DNA from: Amaurobius ferox
Taxonomy: Eukaryota; Arthropoda; Arachnida; Araneae; Amaurobiidae
Assembly (NCBI GenBank): GCA_951213105.1
Contig: OX578152.1
Span: 74,057,680 to 74,121,679, forward strand
Direction: 5' to 3'
DNA: 64,000 nucleotides
Program-made: the position numbers and the translations under genes
The notes under the pieces: generated by a model
Told to the model about the DNA's origin: nothing
Database searches by the model: none
What the model saw: only the letters and a program-made list of their open reading frames with translations
In this document: positions 33,480 through 44,412 of the stretch, piece after piece
Layout of the letters: each line of letters starts with the position of its first letter
Numbering within the stretch: the first letter of the stretch is position 1

Positions 33480-33700
33480 TTTTCCTTATTATTCCTTAAA
33501 CAAAAACTTTGATTTTTTTAGTTTCTATTGTATTGTTTGCTCCTTAAACCGAAACCATGATTTTTCTAGTTTCTATTGTACTGTTCCTTAAACAGAAACT
33601 TTGATTTTTAGTTTCTATTATATTGAATCTTTAACAGAAACTTTGATTTTTAGTTTCTATTGTATTATTTCCTAAACAGAAACTTTGATTTTACTATTAT
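33480..33700. repeat. about 55-bp tandem repeat, 4-5 units
   Basis: CAGAAACTTTGATTTT and TAGTTTCTATTGTATTGTT recur at about 45-60 bp intervals. Confidence 0.8.
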
Positions 33701-34265
33701 TATTATTACTGATTTTATTATTGTATTGTTCTATACTATCATAGAGAAAGTATTGTGAATACATGAAAAATTCGAGTGATTGATTATTATTAAAAAATTA
33801 AATCAATTCAATAAGTAAATTTTAAAGGTTTGTTAATTTTCTCAGATGAAAAACAGCGTCACATTTTTTTGGAAAAAAAAATCGAAAATTCGAAAGAAAT
33901 TATAAAGAAATAGTTATGGTGAAAATGTTTACAAAATCAGCCATTTTAGTTTTTATTGTATTGACACTTATACAAAAACTTTGATTTTTAGTTTTTATTG
34001 TATTGTTTCCTAAACAGAAACTTTGATTTTACTTTGTATTGTTCCATACTATTGGATAAAGTATTGTGAATATATGTGAAAAATTCGAGTGATTGATTAT
34101 TATTAAAAAATTAAATTAAATCAATAAGTAAATTCTAAAAGTCTGTTAATTTTCTCAGATGGGAAACAAAGCCACATATTTTGGAAAATAAAAATCGAAA
34201 ATCCAAAAGAAATTATAAAGAAATAGTTATGGTGAAAATTATTACAAAATCGGCCATTTTATATG
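33700..34265. repeat. tandem duplication, period about 310 bp
   Basis: GAGTGATTGATTATTATTAA, GAAATTATAAAGAAATAGTT and CAAAATC(A/G)GCCATTTTA each occur twice. The linking segment again contains AAAACTTTGATTTTTAGTTT from the neighbouring short repeat, so both belong to one evolving array. Confidence 0.8.
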
Positions 34266-35046
34266 GAATGTTTAATTTTAAAGTGAATGACATAACTTAC
34301 TGAATGTTATTAAGTGATTTCTCCCTTTCTTTTATCTACGACAGAAAAAAAAAATGTGAACTTCAAACATTTGAAATATTCTCAAATGAGAGTTTCATAT
34401 ATATATGTGTTCTTATTCAGTAACAGTTGGACGCCATTGTTTATTAGTTATCCCAAGCCGTACTTGAATTTTTTTTATATATTATTTTTTTGTTTTGTAA
34501 TTTAAAAGCAAATGATATAATTTATGGAAAGTTAGCATGCACCGTTCCCGATATATACCATGGATCTTATCTGCATTAAAAAAAAATCATAGAAAGCAAA
34601 TGATTTTATTACTGTAATACGCTTTGCAAAATTCTCGTAATTGTCAAAGGGTTATCACGAGTTGTTCCTGAGAAATTAGAAACTTGGATTTCTCACAGAG
34701 AACGCAATAGTTGACAAGCATGTTTAATCTCATAATTTTGTCTGCAGAAGATTGTTTTAAATCCTATGGCTTTAAGTAGATAAATTGGAGAACGTTTTTT
34801 TTAGCAAATTGATGTCTTTAAAAGGAAATTAACGTCTGCATATATTTGTTTAAAATCTTTCACTGCTTACATTTTCAAATAATTTAATGATGGGCTAGCG
34901 CTGTCTGATAGCAAAATTTTGCGAATCTCATTCGCAATAAGTCAACCCAGGGGCAATAACCTCATCCCAGGGGCATCTGATAATAAATTGAATAGAAAAT
35001 TTATAAATGATACTACAGAACATTTTAAAAGAATCAAAATATTAAT
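34266..35046. other. unique AT-rich segment
   Basis: Nothing recognised. Confidence 0.4.
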
Positions 35047-35845
35047 TACTTTCCCTACAATACATGGTAGTATATAGGGAAAGTATTGGAATCGTGTCGA
35101 AAATCGCAACTAGAGTTTTCGGTGGATCCATACATTTTAGGACTTCTAGAACTAAACAAAACAATTTTTACTGTGACGTCTATGTGTGTGTGTGTGTGTA
35201 TGTGTGTGCCTGCCTGTGCAATGCATTTATCCACTCTAACTCAAAAACTAATTGACCAAATTTCATAAAATTTTACATATAAATCACTTGTGGGATACCC
35301 TGGTGCTGATTAGATTTTGGTTCGATTCGAGATAAAATAACCTGCTTTTATTTGCGAAATGGCCCGCAGAAATCGCATATATCCACTCTAGCTAAAACAC
35401 TAATTGATAACAATAGTTGGTGGATAAGTCACATGTGGGTTCCCTTGGTGCTGATTAGATTTTGGCATACGATTCGGGTAAAAAGAACCTTTCTTTTTTT
35501 GCTAAATGTCCCGCAAAAATCGTCAAAATCTAAAATAAAAGACTTCGTATGCTCAAATGTATCAATTATATACTTGTTTCATACGTAATTTTTGACTATG
35601 AAACATATAAGACCAACCCCATCACTTTAGAACTAGCCGTTCATGAGATATTTTAGTTTATTCGCATTTTCGCTACGCCACCTTGAAAATAAGTCCAAAC
35701 GAGAACGAAAATTGTATTAAAGGTGCAAATTCAGCGTAATTTTGAATAATTATGCCTGTTATTTTGCGCAATTAAACTAAATTTAATGAACTAAAGAGAA
35801 AATTAATTTGAATCTGTAGGAAAAGTCATGTTCCGCCCACATCAG
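35047..35845 (-). mobile_element. H2 element, full length
   Basis: ACTTTCCCTACAATACATGG hairpin at the left, GTGTGTGTGTGTATGTGTGT at about 35185, two GGTGCTGATTAGATTTTGG body repeats, and AGTCATGTTCCGCCCACATC at the right. Confidence 0.75.
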
Positions 35846-35999
35846 ATTTTTTTTTATTGCTTTCCAAATAGAAGAAAAATAATAATCATAGAGAAAAGGG
35901 AAATAAATGTATGTGGGTGTGTGCAATTGGGAATAACGTAAATTATCAGAAGTAATTAATATGGGGATAATGAAACGAGTTAAAAGACAGATGTTCATT

Positions 36000-36235
36000 T
36001 AGACTTTCGCTACAGTACATATAGTTTAAGTAAACTAAAAGTATCGTGATCGACTTTAAAAATCCAATTCTCTGATTTTGATGGATCTACACATTTTGAG
36101 CATCCCTGAATACAAATAAACCATTTTTTCAATGATGTCTATCTGAACTTCGGCGATACTTTAGTCAAGATATATTTCGAACAAATTAATCGAACGAAAT
36201 GAAATTATTTACGATTGTTTCAATAATAAAAAAAA
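36000..36235 (-). mobile_element. diverged H-type 3' end
   Basis: ACTTTCGCTACAGTACATAT...AAAAGTATCGTGATCG resembles the hairpin end, followed by TGATGGATCTACACATTTTG and GATGTCTATCTG. Strongly decayed. Confidence 0.45.
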
Positions 36236-36689
36236 AGTAAGATACCTAAGGAGTTTAAAAGCGGCCGAATCATAGGATTTCCCACCTCAAATTATTTTCG
36301 AATACTTTATCTCAAATTTGAAAAAAAAAAATTAAAACGGCGATATTGTTAAATATTATTGCATAAATAGTCATTTTATATGTACTGTTTTTATTTATAA
36401 GTACATTACATTGTTTATAAAACATTAACATACGCCTTTCTATAGATTTTTGATTTTAAAAAAAGAAAAAAAAATCTTTATCTATTTAGAAAACACTCCC
36501 ATTGAATGTAACATCATCTATGGACCGGTTTCGCGTTTATTACACACTTGTCAGCATGGGATAACCGATATCTGCAATGCCAGCGATACTCAATGGGGAC
36601 TGGAAAAGTCGGTGCTTCCACGCTGTCAGTTTTGAATTTCTTCAAAATTTAACTCTGGCTACATGAATCTGTAATAGCCAAGTTCATAG
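36236..36689. other. unique segment with a GC-richer patch
   Basis: 36515-36635 (GGACCGGTTTCGCGTTTATT onwards) is markedly GC-richer than its flanks and may be an old repeat; family unknown. Confidence 0.35.
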
Positions 36690-36963
36690 TTACAGGACTC
36701 GCCTGCAAGGGACGTCCGCTAAAATTTACCTGCTGCAGCAGGTGCAATGTTTCTGTCAGCGATTTCCATGGACGCCAATGCCTGCAAAGGGGGATCGAAC
36801 TGTTTGGGATAGGATATGTCAAATACCTGTCTTTTTGGGAGGTTCTTCGTTTGGGATGGACGCTGTCCCACCCGTAAGCAAATGTTAAATGTGTAAAATA
36901 ATGTTATATATTAAAACTTTTTTAGTCGATTTTTGCTCATTTCAACGTCCACCGTCCCTTTAA
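36690..36963 (+). mobile_element. 3' part of a TTAA-TIR element
   Basis: It carries the CTGCTGCAGCAGGTGCAATG module, GCCTGCAAAGGGGGATCGAA, CCCACCCGTAAGCAAATG, and ends ATTTCAACGTCCACCGTCCC then TTTAA. This matches the right end of the element at 5087-6027. The left end is missing. Confidence 0.75.
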
Positions 36964-37019
36964 TGCATGTTCGTTTCATTTGGCAAATTAGTGCACAGCC
37001 TTCAGCTCTTCAAAATTCC

Positions 37020-37903
37020 CCAAAACTAAAATATCTCGAGAACGGTTCGTCCTAGAGTCATGGAATTATCCGTTGTGCTGTCAAACATTACATGAATAAT
37101 GTGTATTTAATTAATATATATCAGCAATTTTAGTAATTTATTTCATATTTTCACGATCTTTTCACAAAAAGGGGTCGGTTATATATTTCTGAATCATATC
37201 AAAATCTAATCAGTACCAGAATAACCACCAAGGGATGTAACTTCCTAAATTTAAAAAAAAAAAATTATTTTCACTACAGTGGAAAATCTTTTCGGTTTCC
37301 CAAAATTAAAAACTTCAATATCTCGTGAATGATCCATCTTGGAGTAATGGGGTTGGTCTTATTCCCTTTCGTGACCAGAAATTAAGTATAAAACATGCAT
37401 TTAATTGGTACATTTGTGGTATTTTATTTTAGATCTTAATGATTTTTATGGGCTTTTTCGAAAAAAAAGGGAGATTTTTTTCAAACAGTACTGAAATTCA
37501 TCCAGTCACGCATAAGTAACTTAACTACAAAATTTCTAACATTTGGTCAAGTAGTTTATAAACTAGAGTGGATACATACAATTTTTGAGGGCCATTTCGC
37601 AAAACAGACATGTTGTTTTTTACCGTATCGTGCCAAAATGTAATCAGCACCAGGGTGACCCACAAGTGTCATATCTACCAAATTTTGTGGAATTGGGTCA
37701 ATTAGTTTTTGAGTTAGAACGAATACATACATTGCTCAGACAGATATACACACACACACACACAGACGTCACGCTGAAACTAGATTTTTCGTATTCTAGA
37801 GATCCTAAAACAAGTATATCTGTCAAAAACTCGAGTTGAGATTTTTGTCACGATTTCAATACTCTTCTTATACATTACCATGTACTGTAGGGAAAGTAAA
37901 AAA
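37020..37903 (+). mobile_element. H2-like element, 5'-truncated
   Basis: AAATATCTCGAGAACGGTTCG, duplicated body blocks, CACACACACACACAGACGTC at about 37748 and the hairpin ending TGTACTGTAGGGAAAGTAAA. The CTGATGTG start is missing. Confidence 0.7.
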
Positions 37904-38462
37904 CAATAGAATATCTTTTAAATTGCTACTTATATGATCGTTAACAATCATTTATCTCTTCAGCAGCTTAAAAATGGTTTCATTTGCTTCTTCGTGCAAA
38001 AATACACGTAAAATGACTACTCGCGAGAAAATTAAGTAGTTTTATTTTTTTTTAATTTAAATTTAAAATCTTTAAAATCGTTGCCATTTTAGTAGCACAG
38101 CCAGTTTTTCTCAATGGAAGAATCCTTAAAAAGTTTTCGTACTTCCTGGAGGTATAAAAAGAAATTTGTCTTGTAGGATTGTGTGTGTGTGTGTGTGGGG
38201 GGGGGGGGGGTAAACGTAGAACCCCCTCTGACCCCCTACTAATGGTTAATATTTGTGTGTTTATCTTATCAATGTTCCGCAACAAATATTCAAAGCCATT
38301 TTTAAAGCATTCCTGATCCGTGCTCATAGATGATACTGATCATAAAATCTGACCATAGAAACATGAGCGGAAAAATGTATCTCTGTAAAAATCGTCAGCT
38401 TTATGCGCCGCTACTGGGACTTATGGGAAGGACACGCTATAGACGCCCCTCTAAACATAGAC
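37904..38462. other. unique segment
   Basis: (TG)n running into 14 G at 38197-38210; nothing else. Confidence 0.4.
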
Positions 38463-38740
38463 CTGCTGCAGCAGGTGCAATGTTTCTGTTGGCAATTTCC
38501 CCAAACGCTGGCAGAATTTGACATTCGCACGTTGTTCTTCAAACGCCATTTCCATTTCCGACGAACGCGAACGACTGCAGTCCACTGACACGCATTGTCT
38601 GGAAAAACACCTGCTTCTCCTTTTTTACATCTCGCGTCACATGTGCCTCTACGCCACGATAAAATAGTTCCCCTCTCTCTCAATCAGGGTTGGAGATATC
38701 AGCACAGTCTCCGAACTTTTTGATCCTACCTTGTATTAAG
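38463..38740. repeat. dispersed repeat D, copy 2
   Basis: Aligns with 7768-8035 throughout; begins CTGCTGCAGCAGGTGCAATG. Confidence 0.75.
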
Positions 38741-38812
38741 ACTTTAAAGATGTATAATATGTAAAACTACTAGTACAATAAACAGCATGATAAACACGTC
38801 AACCAATAAATT

Positions 38813-39045
38813 CTAAAATCAAAGACAACCAAATAAGTGAAGAATAAAAAATAGATAAGTTAGAAAGTCATTTATTAAAATCGTTTTATTATGACGTACA
38901 CAATCACATATCCAAAGCGCTTTCGGAAATTTTCATGCCCTTCATCAGTGGCAAAGTAAAATAAAGTACGAACAAGTGTCTAAATATAGGGCATATCCGT
39001 CAGGCAAAATTTACATATATCAACTACATACAAAATTACATACAT
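38813..39045 (-). mobile_element. left inverted arm of a Penelope-like element (candidate)
   Basis: Read on the minus strand it carries GTACTTTATTTTACTTTGCC, a hammerhead-like core and GTGATTGTGTACGTCATAAT. It matches the inverted arm at 40877-41068, apart from 20-25 bp insertions. Penelope-like elements are known for terminal repeats in either orientation that contain hammerhead ribozymes. No reverse transcriptase is present between the arms; two H2 elements occupy most of that space. Assignment is inference. Confidence 0.6.
38912..38952 (-). ncRNA. hammerhead-ribozyme-like motif, copy 1
   Basis: Minus strand: CTGATGA (38948-38942), then A and GGGCAT-GAAA-ATTTCC able to form stem II (5 of 6 pairs), then GAAA (38924-38921). 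CCA before CTGATGA and TGG after the core could form the start of stem I. Stem III would be minimal, as reported for Penelope-type ribozymes. One stem II mismatch may weaken it. Confidence 0.6.
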
Positions 39046-39282
39046 CAATTTATATATTTTTAATCTTTTAAAAAACAACGAGATAAAATGCAAAAATTCA
39101 TATTACAATAAGGAATAGAGTTTACTAACCAACATGAATGTCGACAAAATTGAAAAGCAACTGCTATTGAATTTTTAGAAAATCTCGTAAAGGCCTGACC
39201 CGCAGAGAATCAAGAACGAGCCGCCAAGCATAACTAAGGGTAAGAACGGGATTACAAATAGAATTACGGTAAATATAAAAAA

Positions 39283-40030
39283 TCTGATGTGGGCAGCACA
39301 TGACTTTCCCTGCAGACTCATATCCACGTTCTCTTTATTTTAATTAAATTTAATTCACTTTTAATTCAATTTTCGTTCTCATTTGGTAACTGGACTTATT
39401 TTCAAAGGTGACTTAGAGAAAATACAAAAAAACTAAAATATCTCGAGAACTGCTAGTCCTAGTGTAATGGGGTTTATCTTATTCTTTTCATCGTTAAAAA
39501 TTACGTATAAAACAAGCATTTAATGGATCTATTTGAGCATACGTAGTTTTTTATTTTAGATTTCTACGATATTTGCGGGCCATTTTGCAAAAACAGGTAT
39601 GTTATTTTTTTTCGAATCGTACCAAAATCTAATCAGCACTAGGATGACCGACAAGGGACTTATCTACCGAATTTTGTAAAATTCGGTCCATTAGTTTTTC
39701 AGCTAGAGTGGATACAGGCTTTTGCGGGCCATTTCGCAAAAATAGGCGGGTTCTTTAATCCCAAATTGTACCCAAAACTAATCAGCATCAGATTCGCCCA
39801 CAAGTGACTTACCTACCAAATTTTATGAAATTTGGTCAATTATGTTTTTTAGTTAAGTGGATACAAATTATGCAGAGACAGACAGGCACACACACAGACG
39901 TCACGGTAAAAATAGTTTTTTCGTATTCTAGAGGTCTCGAAACGCGTAGATCCGTCGAAAACTCGAGTTGCGATTTTCGGCATGATTCCAATACTTTCCC
40001 TATACATTACCATGTATTGCAGGGAAAGTA
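39283..40030 (+). mobile_element. H2 element, full length
   Basis: TCTGATGTGGGCAGCACATG, ACTTTCCCTGCAGACTC, ATATCTCGAGAACTGC, ACAGACAGGCACACACACAG, and the hairpin ending TGTATTGCAGGGAAAGTA. Confidence 0.85.
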
Positions 40031-40089
40031 ATAAAAAGGGATTCATAACGTAAAATATTGCGGGGATTATTGCAGCTAATTAAAAAAAA

Positions 40090-40824
40090 TCTGATGTGGG
40101 CAGCACATGACTTTCCCTGTAGACTTATATCCACGTCGTTCTCTTTATTTTAATTAAATTTAATTCACTTTTATTTCAATTTTCGTTCTCATTTGGTAAC
40201 TGCACTTATTTTCAAAGTTGGCGTAGAGAAATACGAATAAACTAAAATATCTCGAGAACGGCTAGTCCTAGTGGATCGAGGTTGGTCTTATTCTGTTCTT
40301 CGTTAAAAATTACGTATAAAACAAGCTTTTAATGGATATATTTGAGCGTACATAGTATCTTATTTTAAATTTTGGAGATTTTTGTGGGCTATTTTGCAAA
40401 AAAAGGCAGGTTATTTTTTTCCGAATCGTACCAAAATCTAATCAGCACCAGGGTGACCCACAAGCGACTTATCTACCAACTTTTGTGAAATTCGGTCCAT
40501 TAGATTTTTAGCTAGAGTGGATACAAGCTTTTGAGGGCCATTTCGCAAAAAAAGGCGGGTTCTTTTATCCCGAATCGTACCCAAAACTAATCAGCACCAG
40601 ATTCGCCCACAAGTGACTTACCTACCAAATTTTATGAAAATCGGTCAATTAGTTTTTTTGTTAGAGTGGATACAAAATCTGCACAGACGTCACGCTAAAA
40701 ATAGTTTTTTCGTTTTCTAGAGGTCTTGAAACGTGTAGATCCGTCGAAAACTCGAGTTGTGATTTTCGGCATGATTCCAATACTTTCCCTATACGTTACC
40801 ATGTATTGCAGGGAAAGTAAAAAA
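40090..40824 (+). mobile_element. H2 element, full length
   Basis: Very similar to the copy 60 bp upstream and in the same orientation. The microsatellite is reduced to CTGCACAGACGTCACGC. Confidence 0.85.
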
Positions 40825-40876
40825 GTTTTATCAATCAGAAAAAAAAGTTCGAAAGATTAAAAATATATACATTAGT

Positions 40877-41068
40877 GCATGCAATTTTGTATGTAGTTGC
40901 TATATGTAAATTTTAGACACTTGCTCGTACTTTATTTTACTCCGCCACTGATGAGGGGCATGATAATGTTCGAAAGTGCTGCTCTCTGGCTATGTGATTA
41001 TGTACGTCATAATAAGGCGATTTTAATAGATGACTTATTTGGTTGTCTTCGATTTTAGACTATTATTA
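40877..41068 (+). mobile_element. right inverted arm of a Penelope-like element (candidate)
   Basis: Inverted partner of 38813-39045: TTGTATGTAGTTGCTATATG, AGACACTTGCTCGTACTTTA, hammerhead-like core, GTGATTATGTACGTCATAAT. It ends with GTTGTCTTCGATTTTAGA, the complement of the start of the left arm. Confidence 0.6.
40943..40990 (+). ncRNA. hammerhead-ribozyme-like motif, copy 2
   Basis: CTGATGA (40948-40954), G, then GGGCAT-GATA-ATGTTC which can pair at all 6 positions as stem II, then GAAA (40972-40975). GCCA before the core and TGGC at 40987-40990 can form stem I, with CTC just before it as a possible cleavage triplet. Stem II pairs fully here although its sequence differs from copy 1. Confidence 0.65.
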
Positions 41069-41425
41069 CATTTTATAATTTAAAATGAAAACTAATATTA
41101 CCAGTTTTAAATTCATTAAAGAATTATTTATGTTTAAATTTTTTTATCACAAAGATTAGGGGGCCCCACGCCGGAACCCCGCTCATTAATCAGGCCTTGG
41201 AGTTGCACGTCTAAAACTTGGCGATTTGTTGACTTTCTGTTTGCTTCATTAATTTCAGAAACACAGATTTCTCTGTGGGAGGTATTGACTGTTTCCAGTT
41301 AACTGTATAGGCGCTTATTTTCTTTTGAGGTTCAAATGCGCTTTTAAATTAACAAAATGTCAAATAGTATATGAAGGTTGTAAATAGACCGAAGAATACG
41401 TTCTTTTACTCTCCAGTGCCGTTCT
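41069..41425. other. unique segment
   Basis: Nothing recognised. Confidence 0.4.
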
Positions 41426-42833
41426 ACTTTCTCATATTATGCAATATAGTTTAGAGGAAGTATTGTTTTCAAGTAAATTTTCGAATTTGAGATTTTGATG
41501 GCATTATATATTTTAAGACCTCCTGAACATGTTTGAACTATTTTTGGAGTAATGTCCGTCTGTTTGTCTGTCTGTCTGAAGTCTGTTATCGATTTCTTGT
41601 GTACACAAGTATTGATGGATTTTCACGAAACTTTATATGCGGCTTTGTTATCAAAAAATCAAGAACTAATAGATTTTTTTTCAATTCGAGCGAAAACTTC
41701 GAAATTTATTCAAAATTTTATGTATTTTTAACATGACAGCTTGAGACAAAATTTGAAATAATTATGCATAAATGGGTTAATTTATAGCTCAGTGATCACG
41801 AGACATAATAGTTCCAATTATTGGTGTAAATGATAGTCGCGGTACATTTTTACTTTCCCTGCAATACATGGTAATGTATAGGGAAAGTATTGGAATCATG
41901 CCGAAAATCACAACTCGAGTTTTCGACGGATCTACACGTTTCGAGACCTATAGAATACGAAAAAACTATTTTTAGCGTGACGTCTGTGTGTGTGTGTGTC
42001 TGTCTGTCTGTCTGTCTGTGCAGATTTTGTATCCACTCTAACTAAAAAACTAATGGACCGAATTTCACAAAATTTGGTAGGTAAGTTACTTGTGAGCGAG
42101 TCTGATGCTGATTAGTTTTGGGTACGATTCAGAATAAAAGAACCCGCCTTTTTTTTTGCGAAATGGCCCGCACAAGCTTGTATCCACTCTAACTGAAAAA
42201 CTGATGGACCGAATTTCACAAAATTCGGTAGATGAGTCATTTGTGGGTTACCTTGGTGCTGATTAGATTTTGGTACGATTCGGAAAAAAATGACCTGCCT
42301 TTTTTTGCAAAATGGCCCACAAAAATCGGCCAAATCTAAACTAAAGAACTGGGTATACTCAAATATATCCATTAAATGCTGATTTAATACGTAATTTTTA
42401 ACGGCGAAAAGAATAAGACCAACCCCATTACACTAGGACTAGCCGTTCTCGAGATATTTTTGTTTTTCGTACTTTCCCTACGCCACCTTTGAAAATAAGC
42501 CCGGTTACCGAATGAGAACGAAAATTGAATTAAAAGTGAAATAAATTTAGTTAAAATAAAGAGAACGTTAATATAAGTCTAAAGGGAAAGTCATGTGCTG
42601 CCCACATCAGATTTTTTTTTGTTCGTAACGTCATTATCGTCCCTTGGGGTAAGTTAAGCCCATTAACCAGTATGGTATCAAACCAAAGATTTTTTCAAGC
42701 CTTTTACAGTAAAGGGGCAACACGCTATAGTTGTAATCATTAAGATTCACCATACCGTTTTTTCAAATTCCTTCTTGTAAAATTAAAAAAAAAAATGAAT
42801 TCTGGTATGAAAAAGATTTGAGCCACACATCAG
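41426..42833 (-). mobile_element. H3 element interrupted by H2
   Basis: H3 left end ACTTTCTCATATTATGCAAT, GTCTGTTTGTCTGTCTGTCT at 41560, and body to CGCGGTACA. After the H2 insert it resumes with GTTCGTAACGTCATTATCG and ends AGCCACACATCAG. The 63461 copy shows the join without the insert. Confidence 0.7.
41852..42611 (-). mobile_element. H2 element, full length, nested in H3
   Basis: Hairpin at the left, GTGTGTGTGTGTCTGTCTGT near 41987, AGTCATGTGCTGCCCACATC at the right; inserted within a T-run of H3. Confidence 0.85.
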
Positions 42834-43333
42834 TTAATTTTTTAATGTAATGCATAAATTTGTAATTGCTAATACAAGCAAACTGTCGAATTTGACTCTT
42901 TTAAGAGAGCTTAGTATGTTTTGAAATATATTACGCCCCCTTTTCCAGTTCCAATTGACGATAAAAGAAATGTAAAAAGTTTCATATATATATATATATA
43001 TTTTTTTTTGAATAATTTGTGAAACTTTCTTATTTCAAAATTAAATTTAATAAACCTTTTTAGCATATTTTGTCGAGCTTTTTTAACATTGTCCAACACG
43101 GCCATAAGGTAGCTAAAAATGGTAAATTCGTGGAAATTAAAAAATGACAAAAATTGCTTGTCACCAAGACATGTATGTTATAATAAATTTACTGTAAAAA
43201 TAAAATCTTCCATAAGTATTGGCAATTTTTAACAGTGTTTGGCTACAACTGTATCTATCTATCTACCTATCTATATATATATACTGAAATTGTATACAGG
43301 AATGATCTATATTTGTTCTTTTTTTTCTTCTAG
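42834..43333 (+). other. intron or upstream region of the gremlin-like gene
   Basis: AT-rich with (TA)n near 42987-43001 and (CTAT)n near 43254-43276. A polypyrimidine tract (TTGTTCTTTTTTTTCTTCTAG) ends in AG at 43332-43333, a convincing 3' splice site leading into the coding exon. The matching donor and 5'UTR exon are not identified. Confidence 0.6.
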
Positions 43334-43348
43334 GTATTACCATTTGAA

Positions 43349-44275
43349 ATGAAGACTAAATTTCGATTAAAACAACTGCTAAATAACATCTTTTGCATCT
43401 TCCTTATCGCATTCCATTTTCATTTTGGGCTTTGTCGACCTTCTTCTGACAACGTCGACACAAAAAATATTCTACACAATAACGACCATCAGAATATAGA
43501 GGGTCCAGAACATCAGGTGAGACCCTTCCCTGATCTGAACAGCATGGCTAACGGTGACGCTTCCATCACTCACGGTGAAGACGGTGCAGAAAACAAAGAC
43601 GCACAGTTATATTCAGACAAAGACTTAATGGACTTTTTGTCAAATGACGTCAACTTTATCGGCGGCATCGAAATCGGAAATGATGAATTTGATGACGACA
43701 CACCCACTCAAAATGACGTAAAATCATACGTCATTTCCAACAAAGAGGGCTTGGTCCCACGACATCAAGATAGTTCATTCACAGACCGGAACTTGGTGCG
43801 TAAACGTCGCCACCCGGAACCACATAGGCCTCACAGGCGCCGTAGGAGAAAACACAAGCTGGTGCTGAAGGCCAGAGACCGGAACCACTTGTCCGATGGA
43901 GAAGAAGACCTCAAGGACCGACGGGGTCGAATGATTATCAAGTCGGACAGTCCCGCATACGTCATCACGAGTGCCAGCGAGGTCAAGAAGGATTGGTGCA
44001 ATACCATCCCTTTTAAACAGAAAGTGTCTGAACCCAACTGTCGTTCGAGGACGGTTCAGAACAATTTTTGTTATGGACAGTGCAACTCATTCTTTATACC
44101 TCATACAGGAAGGACGAACAATAAAGTTGCTTTCCAGTCGTGCGCGTTCTGCAAGCCTATGCGCCAACACTGGGGAAATGTAACATTAAACTGTCCCGGA
44201 AAGAACCCACCTAAAATTGATAAAACAGTACTGTTTGTTGAGGAATGTCGATGCATTATGGAGGTCTTTCAGTGA
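43349..44275 (+). CDS. gremlin-like secreted DAN/CTCK cystine-knot protein (predicted BMP antagonist)
   Basis: A 308-residue uninterrupted frame. Residues 1-29 form a signal peptide (basic start, hydrophobic IFCIFLIAFHF core). Residues 30-150 are acidic and Asp/Asn-rich with no domain seen. RKRR at 151-154 and a run of Arg/Lys at 163-170 could be a furin site or heparin-binding patch. The DAN domain spans 217-302 with nine cysteines (217, 231, 241, 245, 265, 268, 282, 300, 302), including CYGQCNSFFIP and FQSCAFCKP, which are gremlin hallmarks. N277-V-T is a possible glycosylation site. Gremlins bind BMP dimers outside the cell and block receptor engagement. The whole coding region in one exon after a 5'UTR intron matches vertebrate gremlin layout. 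The ATG has purine at -3. The N-terminal region is much longer than in vertebrate gremlins. Family assignment is firm; the exact paralogue is not. Confidence 0.93.
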   Translation: MKTKFRLKQLLNNIFCIFLIAFHFHFGLCRPSSDNVDTKNILHNNDHQNIEGPEHQVRPFPDLNSMANGDASITHGEDGAENKDAQLYSDKDLMDFLSNDVNFIGGIEIGNDEFDDDTPTQNDVKSYVISNKEGLVPRHQDSSFTDRNLVRKRRHPEPHRPHRRRRRKHKLVLKARDRNHLSDGEEDLKDRRGRMIIKSDSPAYVITSASEVKKDWCNTIPFKQKVSEPNCRSRTVQNNFCYGQCNSFFIPHTGRTNNKVAFQSCAFCKPMRQHWGNVTLNCPGKNPPKIDKTVLFVEECRCIMEVFQ

Positions 44276-44379
44276 CCTTGCTTATACGTGTAAATGATAT
44301 ACATATATATCAACGTGTTAAATTTACATAGGAGGTTTTCATCTACGTCACAGTCGCCAGACATTTTGAAAAGCACGAC

Positions 44380-44412
44380 AATAAATGACTTTCACGCAGT
44401 TCACATAATAAA
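44380..44412 (+). terminator. candidate poly(A) signals of the gremlin-like gene
   Basis: AATAAA at 44380-44385 and again at 44407-44412, about 105 and 130 bp after the stop codon. Which one is used cannot be told; another lies near 44990. Confidence 0.5.

Noticed and set aside
43831..44037. Minus-strand and alternate-frame ORFs at the gremlin locus
   Set aside because: Overlap the conserved cystine-knot coding frame.
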